Positions 24,984 through 32,772 of a stretch of 41,281 bases of DNA are shown in pieces. The DNA is taken from assembly GCF_002285435.1 (NCBI RefSeq), contig NZ_NSBT01000008.1, forward strand, positions 1 to 41,281, in the 5' to 3' direction. Origin of the DNA: Actibacterium ureilyticum. Its GTDB lineage: Bacteria > Pseudomonadota > Alphaproteobacteria > Rhodobacterales > Rhodobacteraceae. The notes beneath the pieces are model-generated. The model did no database searches, had not been told where the DNA came from, and saw only the letters and a list, made by a program, of their open reading frames with translations. Position 1 is the stretch's first letter. Every line of letters begins with the position of its first letter. The position numbers were made by a program, and so were the translations under genes.

Positions 24984-25382
24984 ATGAACATCGGAGACGT
25001 TGCCCGACAATCGGGTGTGCCCGCCAAGACGATCCGCTACTACGAGGACATCGGTCTGATCCGCCCGAACCGTAGCGAGAACGGCTATCGCGCGTTCACC
25101 GAGAACCACGTTCACAAGCTGGCGTTTCTGGGTCGCGCACGGGCCTTGGGGTTCACCATCGAAGATTGCAGGACGCTCCTGTCGCTCTACGAGGATGAAA
25201 ACCGCGAAAGCATGCAAGTGAAGGCGGTTGCGGAAGACCATCTGCGCCAGATCGAGGAAAAGATCGCGAAACTGCAATCCATGCGCGCGACGCTCGCCGA
25301 ACTGGTGGAAAAATGTGCCGGGGATCACCGGCCCGACTGCCCCATCATCGAGGATCTGTCGCCGGAGCGGTTGGCCAAGTGA
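24984..25382 (+). CDS. cueR: CueR/HmrR copper-responsive MerR-family regulator
   Basis: The protein has 132 residues, with an N-terminal winged helix (MNIGDVARQSGVPAKTIRYY), a dimerisation helix, and the metal loop C111-(seven residues)-C119 ending CPIIEDL, the two-cysteine spacing of CueR for Cu(I), Ag(I) or Au(I). It lacks extra cysteines that would point to Zn, Hg or Pb. It should activate the CueR-type promoters at 5555, 16358, 22341, 22400, 27049 and 33712 and possibly 27795. It is co-transcribed with copA1. Confidence 0.94.
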   Translation: MNIGDVARQSGVPAKTIRYYEDIGLIRPNRSENGYRAFTENHVHKLAFLGRARALGFTIEDCRTLLSLYEDENRESMQVKAVAEDHLRQIEEKIAKLQSMRATLAELVEKCAGDHRPDCPIIEDLSPERLAK

Positions 25383-25403
25383 CAGGCAAGAAGGGGCTGT
25401 ACC

Positions 25404-26168
25404 TCAGAACCAGATCGCGCGGACCGGCATCCAGATACCCATGAAGATCATCATCAGGTTTTCCGTCAGCGAAATGAACCCCAGCGGGACGGAACTGTCA
25501 CCGCCGACGCAGGCGCATTTCAGCTCTCTCTTGTCGATATAAACAGCCTTGAACACGCTGACAGCGCCGACCGTGCCGATAAACAGGGCGACAGGCGCCG
25601 AGAGCCACAGCAGCGCGCCGGCAGTCATCAGGACACCTGCCAACGCTTCGCCGAACGGGTAGACCTTGCCGTATCGCACCCATTTGCGCGCCAGCAGATC
25701 GTAGTTGAGGAACATCGTCGAAAACCCTTCGACATCCTGCAATTTCTGGATCGCGAGAATGGTCATGGACAGCGAAATGAACCATTCGAACCCCCGCAAG
25801 GTAAGGACCGACCCGTACTGGTGCCAAGACAGGCCCAATGCCAACAGCGCGGCAACGGAAAAGATCGCGATGACCGGCTGGTAGGTCGTGTCGCTTTGCT
25901 CTTCCTCGGGTGGGTCAATGTCGAAAAACACCCTGAGATCATCGTAACCGCCGATCCGTTCGTCCCCGATGAAAGTCTGCGGCGTCGTCTCGACCCCGTG
26001 CTTCTCCATGAAAGCATCGGTGTCTTCACGGGTGTCAAGCGGATGGTCTTCCACCTCGAAGCCTTGCCGCTCCAGCAGGTCTTTCGATTTCAGACCGTAG
26101 GGGCAGACATGGCCCGGCATGACCATGCGATAAAGCTGCGCGGATTTACTGTCTGTGTCGCGGGGCAT
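25404..26168 (-). CDS. Glutaredoxin domain fused to a MauE/DoxX-like membrane domain
   Basis: The protein has 254 residues. Residues 1-90 form a glutaredoxin-like domain with HVCPYGLKS (a monothiol-type CPYG), the TTPQTFIGDERIGGYDDL segment and no second active-site cysteine. The C-terminal part has four membrane helices, as in the MauE/methylamine-utilisation redox family, and a CACVGGDS motif near residue 218. The fusion could pass reducing equivalents between a cytoplasmic thiol domain and the envelope. It is the second gene of an operon with the DUF305 protein, 12 bases downstream of it, under a MerR-type promoter. Confidence 0.85.
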   Translation of the reverse strand: MPRDTDSKSAQLYRMVMPGHVCPYGLKSKDLLERQGFEVEDHPLDTREDTDAFMEKHGVETTPQTFIGDERIGGYDDLRVFFDIDPPEEEQSDTTYQPVIAIFSVAALLALGLSWHQYGSVLTLRGFEWFISLSMTILAIQKLQDVEGFSTMFLNYDLLARKWVRYGKVYPFGEALAGVLMTAGALLWLSAPVALFIGTVGAVSVFKAVYIDKRELKCACVGGDSSVPLGFISLTENLMMIFMGIWMPVRAIWF

Positions 26169-26180
26169 GTCCTTTCCTCC

Positions 26181-27017
26181 TTATCCGCTGCACGTAAGTT
26201 GACCACGGAACCCGGCTTCGTAGTCGGTTCCCGCGCTGACGATCAGATCGGTCAGGTCACCGTTCGTCTCTGCGATCTCGGCCGACAGCGGGCCTTCAGA
26301 AAATGCATTTTCGCCCTGCGCATTCAGGCGCACCAGATCACCGCTGATCTTCATTGCGGCTGCAGACCCTTCGCCGGTTTCACCAGTCACCAGTACAGCC
26401 GGACTGTCCGAGGTGTAAGCAAAGCGGCAATTTCCGCCATTCGGGAACACCGCAGCGATTTCGTCTTCCGTCAGAAACTCAGGATCGACCTTCGACACGA
26501 CCTCCGTTTGAAGCGCCTGTTGCGCATCCACAACCTGCGCCGGCGTTTCGCTTCGCGTGGCCGATGCTTCGCCGTTTGCTCCAATGTCAGCAATAAGGTA
26601 GCGCATTTCGGCGATTTCCTTGTCCTGCGCATAGATAATGTCGTCTGCGAGCCCCCGGACGCGCGGGTCGGTGATCTCGGCACGAGTCGACGTCATGATG
26701 GCGATCGAGTGGTGCGGGATCATGGCGCGCATGTAGGACCTGTCCTGCACCGTGAATTGCCCGCGAACCAGCCAGAGGCTCGCCGCGAAAAGGACTATTG
26801 CGCCAACGAAAATCGCGATGTTGGCTTTGGTGTTCTGATACATGGACAACATGTACGCCAACATGATCACGGCCATGGTCGCCCCCATCAGGATGGCCAT
26901 GTAAAGGCGTGTCTCCGAAAAGAAGATATGGCCCCAAAGATAGGTGTTCAGGTACATCAGAACGAACATGACCACGGTCGATGTTCCGATCATCATAAAG
27001 AATCGTGAGTAGTGCAT
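26181..27017 (-). CDS. DUF305-family membrane-anchored protein
   Basis: The protein has 278 residues. Three hydrophobic segments occupy roughly residues 8-105, then comes a DUF305 core with the family motif AMIPHHSIAIMTS (two histidines and nearby methionines, a plausible metal site) and AQDKEIAEMRYL. A C-terminal extension of about 110 residues contains FPNGGNCRFAYTSDSP and ends with LTCSG, a piece I recognise as recurring in metal-associated proteins but cannot assign. The start has a very strong ribosome binding site AAGGAGGTGACT. DUF305 members are common in copper and silver clusters; a role in metal binding is likely but unproven. Confidence 0.85.
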   Translation of the reverse strand: MHYSRFFMMIGTSTVVMFVLMYLNTYLWGHIFFSETRLYMAILMGATMAVIMLAYMLSMYQNTKANIAIFVGAIVLFAASLWLVRGQFTVQDRSYMRAMIPHHSIAIMTSTRAEITDPRVRGLADDIIYAQDKEIAEMRYLIADIGANGEASATRSETPAQVVDAQQALQTEVVSKVDPEFLTEDEIAAVFPNGGNCRFAYTSDSPAVLVTGETGEGSAAAMKISGDLVRLNAQGENAFSEGPLSAEIAETNGDLTDLIVSAGTDYEAGFRGQLTCSG

Positions 27018-27048
27018 TTCCAGTCACCTCCTTGAAGTTCTCTGTAAA

Positions 27049-27079
27049 ACAACAACATTCCAGCGCTGGAGAGTTCCAA
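27049..27079 (-). promoter_or_regulatory. CueR-type MerR promoter of the DUF305 operon
   Basis: On the minus strand: -35 TTGGAA (27079-27074), a 19-bp spacer containing the perfect dyad CCAGCGCTGG, and -10 TGTTGT (27054-27049). The -35 is weaker than at copA but the dyad is the most symmetric in the window. Confidence 0.72.
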
Positions 27080-27196
27080 AAGCACGAATTTTCGTAGTTT
27101 CAAGGCAACAAAGGCGCGTCGTTTGCCCCGGTTCACGGCTTCTTTTCTTTGCCCCTGACGCGCACTGAATTTTCATGGGTCCGAGGAGATCGCGCC

Positions 27197-27778
27197 ATGC
27201 AGAATTTCACGAGACGAGAATTGATTTGTGCCGGAGCGATGGGTTGCTTTCTGCCCACAACGGCCTAGGCCCACAAAGTCAAATTGCCCGAACGGTTCGA
27301 ACCACAATTGGTAAACACCCGTCGTGGTGACTGGGTTAAAGGCGATGTCCACGTCGTTCCCGACGATTTTTTCCTTTATTTCATGCTCGAGGACGGGATG
27401 GCGATCCGCTACGGGGTCGGGGTAGGGCGCAAAGGTTTGTACGAACCCGGAGAGTTCACGGTAGCGCGCAAGGCCAAATGGCCATGGTGGCGGCCAACGA
27501 ACGCCATGATCCGGCGCGAGCCACGCAAATACGCAAAGTACAAGGATGGACTGAAAGGCGGGCCAAACAACCCGCTCGGGGCCCGCGCGCTCTATCTCTA
27601 CGATGCCGAGGGACGCGATACCTATCTTCGCATTCATGGAACGAACGCCCCGGAGACAATTGGGTCTGCCGTGTCGAATGGATGCGCGCGGTTGACGAAT
27701 GAACATGTGAAGGATCTGTACGAACGCGTTGAAATCGGCGCCCGCGTCTTCCTGTATCCCAAAGTGACAACGGCGTGA
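27197..27778 (+). pseudogene. L,D-transpeptidase (copy 2) with an in-frame amber codon
   Basis: The reading frame opens at the ATG at 27197 (GGAG nine bases upstream), encodes a signal peptide (MQNFTRRELICAGAMGCFLP) and reaches a TAG at 27266-27268, exactly where the signal would be cleaved (TTA-stop-AHK). The frame then continues without further stops for 170 codons and keeps the whole YkuD motif HGTNAPETIGSAVSNGCARL, with its cysteine at codon 163. A single C-to-T change from CAG (Gln) would explain the stop. A start after the stop would give a protein without an export signal. It is either a recent pseudogene or depends on amber readthrough. Confidence 0.85.
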
Positions 27779-27794
27779 GGAGTGTTCTGTCGCC

Positions 27795-27825
27795 TTGAAG
27801 TTCCTCTTCCGGAAATGGCACAAGT
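27795..27825 (+). promoter_or_regulatory. Weak MerR-like promoter candidate before multicopper oxidase 2
   Basis: -35 TTGAAG (27795-27800), a 19-bp stretch TTCCTCTTCCGGAAATGGC and a poor -10 ACAAGT. The spacing fits, but the dyad is off-centre and the half-sites differ from the clear CueR operators, so I give it low weight. Confidence 0.35.
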
Positions 27826-27861
27826 GCGGCAGTTGGCGAAAGCCAGTCTATCATTCATGAG

Positions 27862-29166
27862 GTGACGGAATTGTCTTTGAGCCGGAGGTCTTTCCTTGGC
27901 GGGATGACCGTTGCGCTGGCTGGTACCCGCTTGCCAGCAGCGACACACGAGTTGATCCTCGCGCCCCAATCGATCAAGGCGCACCTTGCTGGGTACGACG
28001 TGTCGATGTTGGGCTTCAACGGTGGTCTGCCGGGCCCAGAAGTCAGAATGCGACAAGGACAAACCGCCCGCATTACCCTCGATAACCGATTGGAGGAGGG
28101 CGCTCTCGTTCACTGGCATGGGTTGCGGGTTCCAAATCGGATGGATGGTGTCAACGTCCTTACTCAGGATGTGGTCATTCCGGGCGACTCGTATCGTTAT
28201 CAATTCGGCGTCCCGGATGCCGGCACGTATTGGTATCACTCGCATTACCTGTCTTACGATCAGGTCAGCCGCGGTCTTTTCGGCACCTTCATCGTCGAGG
28301 AGCAAAATGCGCCGGCTGTCGACCATGACATCGTTGTTCAGTTCTTCGATGTCTTGTTGGATCAGTCCGGACAGTACGACGAAGGGTTCAACCCGGCTCA
28401 TTTCGCGACCGAGGGCCGTATCGGCAATACGGTCACGGCGCTTGTTTCCAATGGAACCAGCAAGAATGTGAGACAAGGCGACCGCCTGCGCTTGCGCCTG
28501 ATAAATCCCTCTATCGACAGGGTTTACCGTGTCGGGCTGGACGGTCTGGCAGGCAAGATCGTTGCACTGGATGGTATGCCCCTGGCGCAGCCACAGACAC
28601 TCGAACCCATCCTCCTAGCTCCGGGGCAAAGATGCGATGTGATTGGTGATGCGACCGGGCCTATTAGATTTGACGACAGCTTTGGAGAGCGGACGTTGAG
28701 CCTTGGCGAAATCGCTGTTTCCGGCTCTCGTGAGCCTGCGAAAGCGCCCATCACCGCGTTGCCCGCCAACCGAATGCCCGCCCCGAAAGACCCCGGCCAA
28801 ACCGCGGAGCTGGTGCTCCAGGGAGGTGCGGGAAGCGCGTCCCACAACGGCACAGGGACATGGGCGCTCAATGACGTATCCGGCCTGCCTCGAAGGCCTT
28901 TCCTATCCGCCGCGCAGGGGACGACCGCGCGCATTTCGATCCGCAACGAAACCGGGTTCCCACACGTCATGCATCTGCATGGCCACCATTTCTGGGAACT
29001 CGATGCGGCGGGTGAAGCCGGTCCATACCGGGACTCGACCTATCTGGATACCGGCGAGACGCGGGATATTCTCGTCGTCCTGGACAATCCGGGATCGTGG
29101 ATGCTGCATTGCCACATGTTGAGCCACCAAGCCGACGGTATGGCAACGTGGATCAGAGTCGGCTGA
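27862..29166 (+). CDS. Multicopper oxidase (copy 2), twin-arginine exported
   Basis: The protein has 434 residues from a GTG at 27862. The twin-arginine signal is SRRSFLGGM. Copper segments appear in order: HWHGLRVPN, YWYHSHYLS, HVMHLHGHHF and HCHMLSHQADGM. It is clearly related to the copy at 19459 but diverged (shorter, different N-terminal spacing), so this is an old duplication or separate acquisition, not a recent copy. It should be a periplasmic copper oxidase. Downstream lie dsbB and an L,D-transpeptidase gene, with a proposed regulator box in the gap. Confidence 0.91.
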   Translation: MTELSLSRRSFLGGMTVALAGTRLPAATHELILAPQSIKAHLAGYDVSMLGFNGGLPGPEVRMRQGQTARITLDNRLEEGALVHWHGLRVPNRMDGVNVLTQDVVIPGDSYRYQFGVPDAGTYWYHSHYLSYDQVSRGLFGTFIVEEQNAPAVDHDIVVQFFDVLLDQSGQYDEGFNPAHFATEGRIGNTVTALVSNGTSKNVRQGDRLRLRLINPSIDRVYRVGLDGLAGKIVALDGMPLAQPQTLEPILLAPGQRCDVIGDATGPIRFDDSFGERTLSLGEIAVSGSREPAKAPITALPANRMPAPKDPGQTAELVLQGGAGSASHNGTGTWALNDVSGLPRRPFLSAAQGTTARISIRNETGFPHVMHLHGHHFWELDAAGEAGPYRDSTYLDTGETRDILVVLDNPGSWMLHCHMLSHQADGMATWIRVG

Positions 29167-29177
29167 GGGTCGAGACG

Positions 29178-29197
29178 GATACATACCGTTACAAATC
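29178..29197 (-). promoter_or_regulatory. Proposed response-regulator box 4
   Basis: On the minus strand the sequence is GATTTGTAACGGTATGTATC, with TGTA repeats at ten-base spacing. It lies in the 113-base gap between multicopper oxidase 2 and dsbB, about 80 bases before the dsbB start. Confidence 0.5.
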
Positions 29198-29279
29198 TCT
29201 GAATGATAACAGGCCTTTCGCCGTCTACGTAACCTGACAAGCGAGAAACAGGTCCATCGACTGCCAATGGGAGCGTTCA

Positions 29280-29792
29280 TTGACCCTGACACCAAAATCT
29301 CTCGGCATGACTGCGGCGGCAGGATCAGCCGCCTTGCTGTTGGGGGCCTTCGTTTTCCAGGCTCTTGGGTACGCGCCGTGCGCAATGTGCATCTGGCAAC
29401 GCTACCCACACGCAATCGCCATTGGAATGGGCGCTCTGTTGCTCTTTGCTCTGCCGATTTTGCCAATCCTGATAATCGGTGCCCTGTCGGTACTCAGCAC
29501 ATCCGCGTTGGGAGTGTTTCATACCGGTGTCGAGCGCGGCTGGTGGGAGGGACCGACTTCTTGCACGGGATCCGGCCTCGATGTTTCCCAAATGTCGGTA
29601 TCGGAATTGCTGCCCTCTGCCAGTTCAAATACGTCCAATCTTGTTCTGTGCAGTGAGGTTGTCTGGGAATTTCTGACGTTGTCCATGGCCAGTTGGAACG
29701 CGATCCTAAGCGGTGTCCTTGCTTGCCTCTGGTTGGTCGCGATCGCAAGACATCAAAAGGTTCGGTGGCATGGGGTCGCGGACGTTTCTTGA
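29280..29792 (+). CDS. dsbB: DsbB-family disulfide bond formation protein
   Basis: The protein has 170 residues with four membrane helices. The start is a TTG at 29280 with GGGAG seven bases upstream. The first redox pair is CAMC (C34, C37) next to the conserved WQRYPH segment; the second pair is C95 and C124 in the second periplasmic loop. DsbB re-oxidises DsbA using quinone. The likely partner in the island is the DsbA/ScsC-like protein at 21334, or a chromosomal DsbA. It is followed by an L,D-transpeptidase gene in the same direction, 42 bases on. Confidence 0.9.
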   Translation: MTLTPKSLGMTAAAGSAALLLGAFVFQALGYAPCAMCIWQRYPHAIAIGMGALLLFALPILPILIIGALSVLSTSALGVFHTGVERGWWEGPTSCTGSGLDVSQMSVSELLPSASSNTSNLVLCSEVVWEFLTLSMASWNAILSGVLACLWLVAIARHQKVRWHGVADVS

Positions 29793-29834
29793 ATCGTCCC
29801 GCATTCATCGAAAACAAACAAAGGGCTTCGCTTC

Positions 29835-30500
29835 ATGGTTACAAGACGACACTTCCTTGCACTTTCCGGCTCGCTGTTTTCAGCGTCTCTGAGTTCGCCA
29901 GCATTCGCTAAGACCTGGCCGTCAACAGCCGAAAAAGCAGCTTGGGATGCGCAGATCACGCCCGCCAACTATGACCCGGCAACAACCAACCCATGGGGGC
30001 TGCATCCCAGGCTGCTGCCGCAACGCGTTTTGGCGAATGACGGTTTGCGCCCGGGTGACATTCACGTCGATGCGATCGCGCGCTATCTGTACCATATCGA
30101 GGAAGGTGGCACCGCGATGCGATACGGGGTGGCGATTGCCAAGGGCGATCTCTATGAACCCGGCACCTATACGATCCGCCGAAAGGTCGAATGGCCGCAC
30201 TGGACGCCAACGCAGTCAATGATCGAACGCGATCCGGAGGCTTACGAGCGGTTTGCCGACGGTATGGAGCCCGGCCCCAACAATGCCTTGGGCAGCAGGG
30301 CTTTGTATCTATTCGTCGGAGATCGGGATACGTACCTTCGAATTCACGGAACGCCGAGCCCTCGCAGCATTGGCGGCCGGGCCAGTTCGGGATGCGTGCG
30401 CATGGTGATGGCCCACATCAATGATCTCTATCCGAATGTCGCTGTCGGATCGACGGCGTTCCTTTACTCGGCCGAAGACAGCGTTACCGCTCGAAGCTAA
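29835..30500 (+). CDS. L,D-transpeptidase family protein (copy 3, intact)
   Basis: The protein has 221 residues with an RR-containing signal (TRRHFLALSGSLFSASLSSP, cleavage near AFAKT). The YkuD domain has HGTPSPRSIGGRASSGCVRM with catalytic C187, and keeps the canonical arginine after the cysteine. A conserved N-terminal block (DAQITPANYDPATTNPWGLH) is shared with the frameshifted copy at 39288, its closest relative. It is expected to form 3-3 cross-links or to attach proteins to peptidoglycan. It is probably co-transcribed with dsbB, which makes sense because the catalytic cysteine must stay out of disulfides or copper adducts. Confidence 0.9.
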   Translation: MVTRRHFLALSGSLFSASLSSPAFAKTWPSTAEKAAWDAQITPANYDPATTNPWGLHPRLLPQRVLANDGLRPGDIHVDAIARYLYHIEEGGTAMRYGVAIAKGDLYEPGTYTIRRKVEWPHWTPTQSMIERDPEAYERFADGMEPGPNNALGSRALYLFVGDRDTYLRIHGTPSPRSIGGRASSGCVRMVMAHINDLYPNVAVGSTAFLYSAEDSVTARS

Positions 30501-30576
30501 CCTATTGCATCTTTGGCTCACACGCCGAGGACTGCGTCGTGCAGGGACATCTTCCAATGAATTGTTGGACGAACAC

Positions 30577-31206
30577 TCACGGCTGTGTCGCAAGTGAACT
30601 TTCGAACTGTGCGATCGCTACGGATTTGTCGTCCTCATCGTTCTCGAACAGCTTTGTGGTTCGCACGCCCGGCAACTTGCCAAAATCCGCCATCAGGCGC
30701 TTTGGAAAAAATGTGCGTCCGATGGATTCAAATCCTGGTAATTGTCTGAGTACCGCGGAGGTACTGGCACTACAAAAACCGGAAGCGGCTGGGCCGCTGG
30801 CAATTGCAAGGCGCAAAGCCTGCTCCGCGACTTCGGGAGACACATCGATCTCTTGTATGACGACATGGTAGGTCTCGCGAGCATGAGCCCGCGCATAAAA
30901 ATCGGCCACTTGTGGAGTAATGCCATAAAGCACATCTCCCCGTTCCGGTACAGCGCTCAGCCGGACCGTTCCTGCCGGATCGAAGATAACACGCTGCGAC
31001 CCATTAATCATGACGCTGCTATGCGCACCCGCCCCGGACCTGTTGTTGATCATGGTGTACAACGTCAGCGCGGCCGGTCCATCGTGACGGTAGGATGCGC
31101 TACTGATGACTTCGGCTGAAGCATCCGGGCGCATGTCGTTTCCTGCACCGCACCCCGCCAAAATTACCAAGGTTAGAACTGAGAAAATGCGGTTCAAAAA
31201 GAGCAC
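30577..31206 (-). CDS. Conserved lipoprotein, possible papain-fold hydrolase
   Basis: The protein has 209 residues. I start it at the GTG at 31206, because AGGAGG lies seven bases upstream; a much longer frame running to 32097 is an antisense artefact. The signal ends in a lipobox LAGC. A segment AGAHSSVMINGSQRVIFDPAG and, about 90 residues later, SGFCSASTSAVLRQLPGF give a histidine and a cysteine in the order and spacing seen in permuted papain-like (NlpC/P60-type) enzymes; this is an inference from motif look only. I recall similar unannotated lipoproteins in Rhodobacteraceae. It is divergent from the EF-hand gene and convergent with the L,D-transpeptidase gene. Confidence 0.75.
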   Translation of the reverse strand: MLFLNRIFSVLTLVILAGCGAGNDMRPDASAEVISSASYRHDGPAALTLYTMINNRSGAGAHSSVMINGSQRVIFDPAGTVRLSAVPERGDVLYGITPQVADFYARAHARETYHVVIQEIDVSPEVAEQALRLAIASGPAASGFCSASTSAVLRQLPGFESIGRTFFPKRLMADFGKLPGVRTTKLFENDEDDKSVAIAQFESSLATQP

Positions 31207-31531
31207 CCTGCAGCCTCCTGCCATGGGTTGAATGATTGAATTTTCGGGATATTCAGGGCCTCTAGCAATCTCGACATCAACTCTTCCGGATTTCACCTCT
31301 ACCGAAACATGGGTTCGGTTTCGGTTGGTATACGGATCCTCGACACCTTTTTTTCTGGATATCGCATGTTTCAGATGAAGAGGAGCGTTCGCCCCGAATT
31401 GATTTGTCGCAATTTGTAACAGACCCCGCCTTTGTGACCTCGCGATACAAAACACCGGCTCGCGTGGCATTCCGCATCTGCAGGTGCCCCCCATATGCTG
31501 GGTATCGCAACACTGACACGAGGTGATCGAA
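31207..31531. other. Divergent intergenic region between the lipoprotein and EF-hand genes
   Basis: This 325-base stretch has no credible gene. It holds a proposed response-regulator box at 31401-31420. The stretch 31221-31400 is AT-richer than its surroundings, with runs such as CCTTTTTTTCTGG. I see no MerR-type promoter here, so both flanking genes are more likely under the two-component system or a constitutive promoter. Confidence 0.55.
31401..31420 (+). promoter_or_regulatory. Proposed response-regulator box 5
   Basis: The sequence GATTTGTCGCAATTTGTAAC has two ATTTGT units ten bases apart and ends in TGTAAC. It is the least perfect of the five, because the first half-site reads TGTC. 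It lies 111 bases before the EF-hand gene. Confidence 0.45.
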
Positions 31532-32140
31532 ATGAAACGCAACACTTTACTCGCTGCAATGACCCTGGCTGCAACCGCCCTTGGCGGTGCCGCATTCGCG
31601 GACGCCAACCACGGGCGTGGGGGACAATTTGGCGCCCAGAGCGGACCAGGCATGATGCAGAACGGTGGTCCCGGTATGATGGGGAACATGGGCGGAATGA
31701 TGGACATGATGAAGCGCATGCACGGAAACATGATGGGCGCAGGCATGATGGGCGCAGGCATGGGCAGTGGTATGATGAGCCCAGGCATGGCTGGCGGCAT
31801 GATGCAAATGTTCGACACTGATGGAGACGGCACAACGACGCCGGAAGAAATGCGCACGCAGCTGCAGGCCAAGCTTTCCGAGTTTGACAGCGACGGGGAT
31901 GGAAGCCTCTCGATTACCGAGTTTGAAGCTCTCCACAGCGCGATGATCCGCGAAATGATGGTGGATCGCTTCCAACACCTCGATGCCGATGGCGACGGCG
32001 CGGTGACGCCGGAAGAGATGGCCGCTCCTGCCGATAGGATGGAGCGGATGCAGATGATGCGGTCGAATATGGCAGATGCGCCTGCGCGGCCTGGCAACGG
32101 TCAGGGCATGGGCAACGGCTCCATGATGCAGGACAACTGA
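31532..32140 (+). CDS. Exported EF-hand protein with a methionine-rich N-terminal region
   Basis: The protein has 202 residues; GAGGTGA precedes the ATG at 31532. A signal peptide ends near GAAFADANH. Residues about 38-92 are very rich in Met and Gly (units like GMMGNMGGMM), resembling the Cu(I)-binding tails of copper proteins. Three EF-hand loops follow: DTDGDG (from residue 95), DSDGDG (119) and DADGDG (151), each with a glutamate or similar at position 12. The whole suggests a periplasmic calcium- and copper-binding protein, perhaps a copper sponge or sensor. Composition parallels the Met-rich insert of the cytochrome c' at 17902, though the folds are unrelated. Confidence 0.87.
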   Translation: MKRNTLLAAMTLAATALGGAAFADANHGRGGQFGAQSGPGMMQNGGPGMMGNMGGMMDMMKRMHGNMMGAGMMGAGMGSGMMSPGMAGGMMQMFDTDGDGTTTPEEMRTQLQAKLSEFDSDGDGSLSITEFEALHSAMIREMMVDRFQHLDADGDGAVTPEEMAAPADRMERMQMMRSNMADAPARPGNGQGMGNGSMMQDN

Positions 32141-32146
32141 GCCAAT

Positions 32147-32171
32147 GGGTGCCGGTTTTTTTCCGGCACCC
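32147..32171 (+). terminator. Hairpin after the EF-hand gene
   Basis: A perfect nine-base stem, GGGTGCCGG and CCGGCACCC, encloses a T7 loop, seven bases after the stop codon. The T-run is in the loop, not after the stem, so it may be a processing or stability element rather than a classical terminator. Confidence 0.6.
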
Positions 32172-32280
32172 GTCCTCACAACCCCAAAACCATTCGCGGT
32201 CGGGACATTGAACCGAACCGCGACCTGAACCGTTTAGCCTCGGTATGCCAACAAATAGAGACACGGAAAGGAAAATTCCC

Positions 32281-32667
32281 ATGGCCTATACCTATGATCG
32301 CGTCCTGAAAGACACCAAAATCGATGACGCAGAGATGCGTGTTCGGGATGCTTTGGCAGACAAGGGCTTCGGCGTTCTGACTGAGATTGACGTCAAAGCG
32401 ACGATGAAAAAGAAACTTGATGCGGACATGCCGCCTTACCGCATCTTGGGGGCCTGTAATCCGGGCATGGCGCACAAAGCCATCGAGATCGAGCCTCGCA
32501 TCGGTGCGATGCTTCCCTGCAATGTTATCCTGCGGCAACTGGACGGCGACACCGAGGTCAGCGCGGTCGATCCTGTCGCTTCGATGCAGGCGGTGCAGAA
32601 CCAAGACCTGGACGCGGTCGCCGGCGAAGTCCGCGATCTCCTTCGGGACGCCCTCGACACCGCGTGA
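32281..32667 (+). CDS. DUF302-family protein
   Basis: The protein has 128 residues; AAGGAAAA precedes the ATG at 32281. The DUF302 core is clear: AEMRVRDALADKGFGVLTEI, then YRILGACNPGMAHKAIE and IGAMLPCNVILRQ. Cysteines at ACNP and LPCN may bind metal or heme. DUF302 proteins occur often beside copper and other stress genes and have no settled activity. It has no signal peptide and should be cytoplasmic. It is followed by lgt 106 bases later, with a hairpin in the gap. Confidence 0.87.
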   Translation: MAYTYDRVLKDTKIDDAEMRVRDALADKGFGVLTEIDVKATMKKKLDADMPPYRILGACNPGMAHKAIEIEPRIGAMLPCNVILRQLDGDTEVSAVDPVASMQAVQNQDLDAVAGEVRDLLRDALDTA

Positions 32668-32698
32668 TGGCGGGATGGGCGTTGGATGCCCTGTCGCA

Positions 32699-32726
32699 GA
32701 TCGAGCGCCTTTAGCGGTGCTCGATC
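32699..32726 (+). terminator. Weak hairpin between DUF302 and lgt
   Basis: The arms GATCGAGC and GCTCGATC are separated by a 12-base loop. No T-tract follows. It may weaken or terminate the DUF302 transcript before lgt. Confidence 0.4.
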
Positions 32727-32772
32727 AATGCCATCTAATCCCCACGTAAATTCCTGATGAGGAACTCACCCA

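Noticed and set aside
25821-27008. A 395-codon plus-strand open frame
   Set aside because: It is antisense to the DUF305 and glutaredoxin-MauE genes, which have clear family motifs and ribosome binding sites. The frame is a by-product of high GC.
30577-32097. A 506-codon minus-strand open frame spanning the lipoprotein and the EF-hand gene
   Set aside because: The upstream two thirds are antisense to the EF-hand gene and show the composition of mirrored Met/Gly repeats. A good ribosome binding site and lipobox place the real start at 31206.
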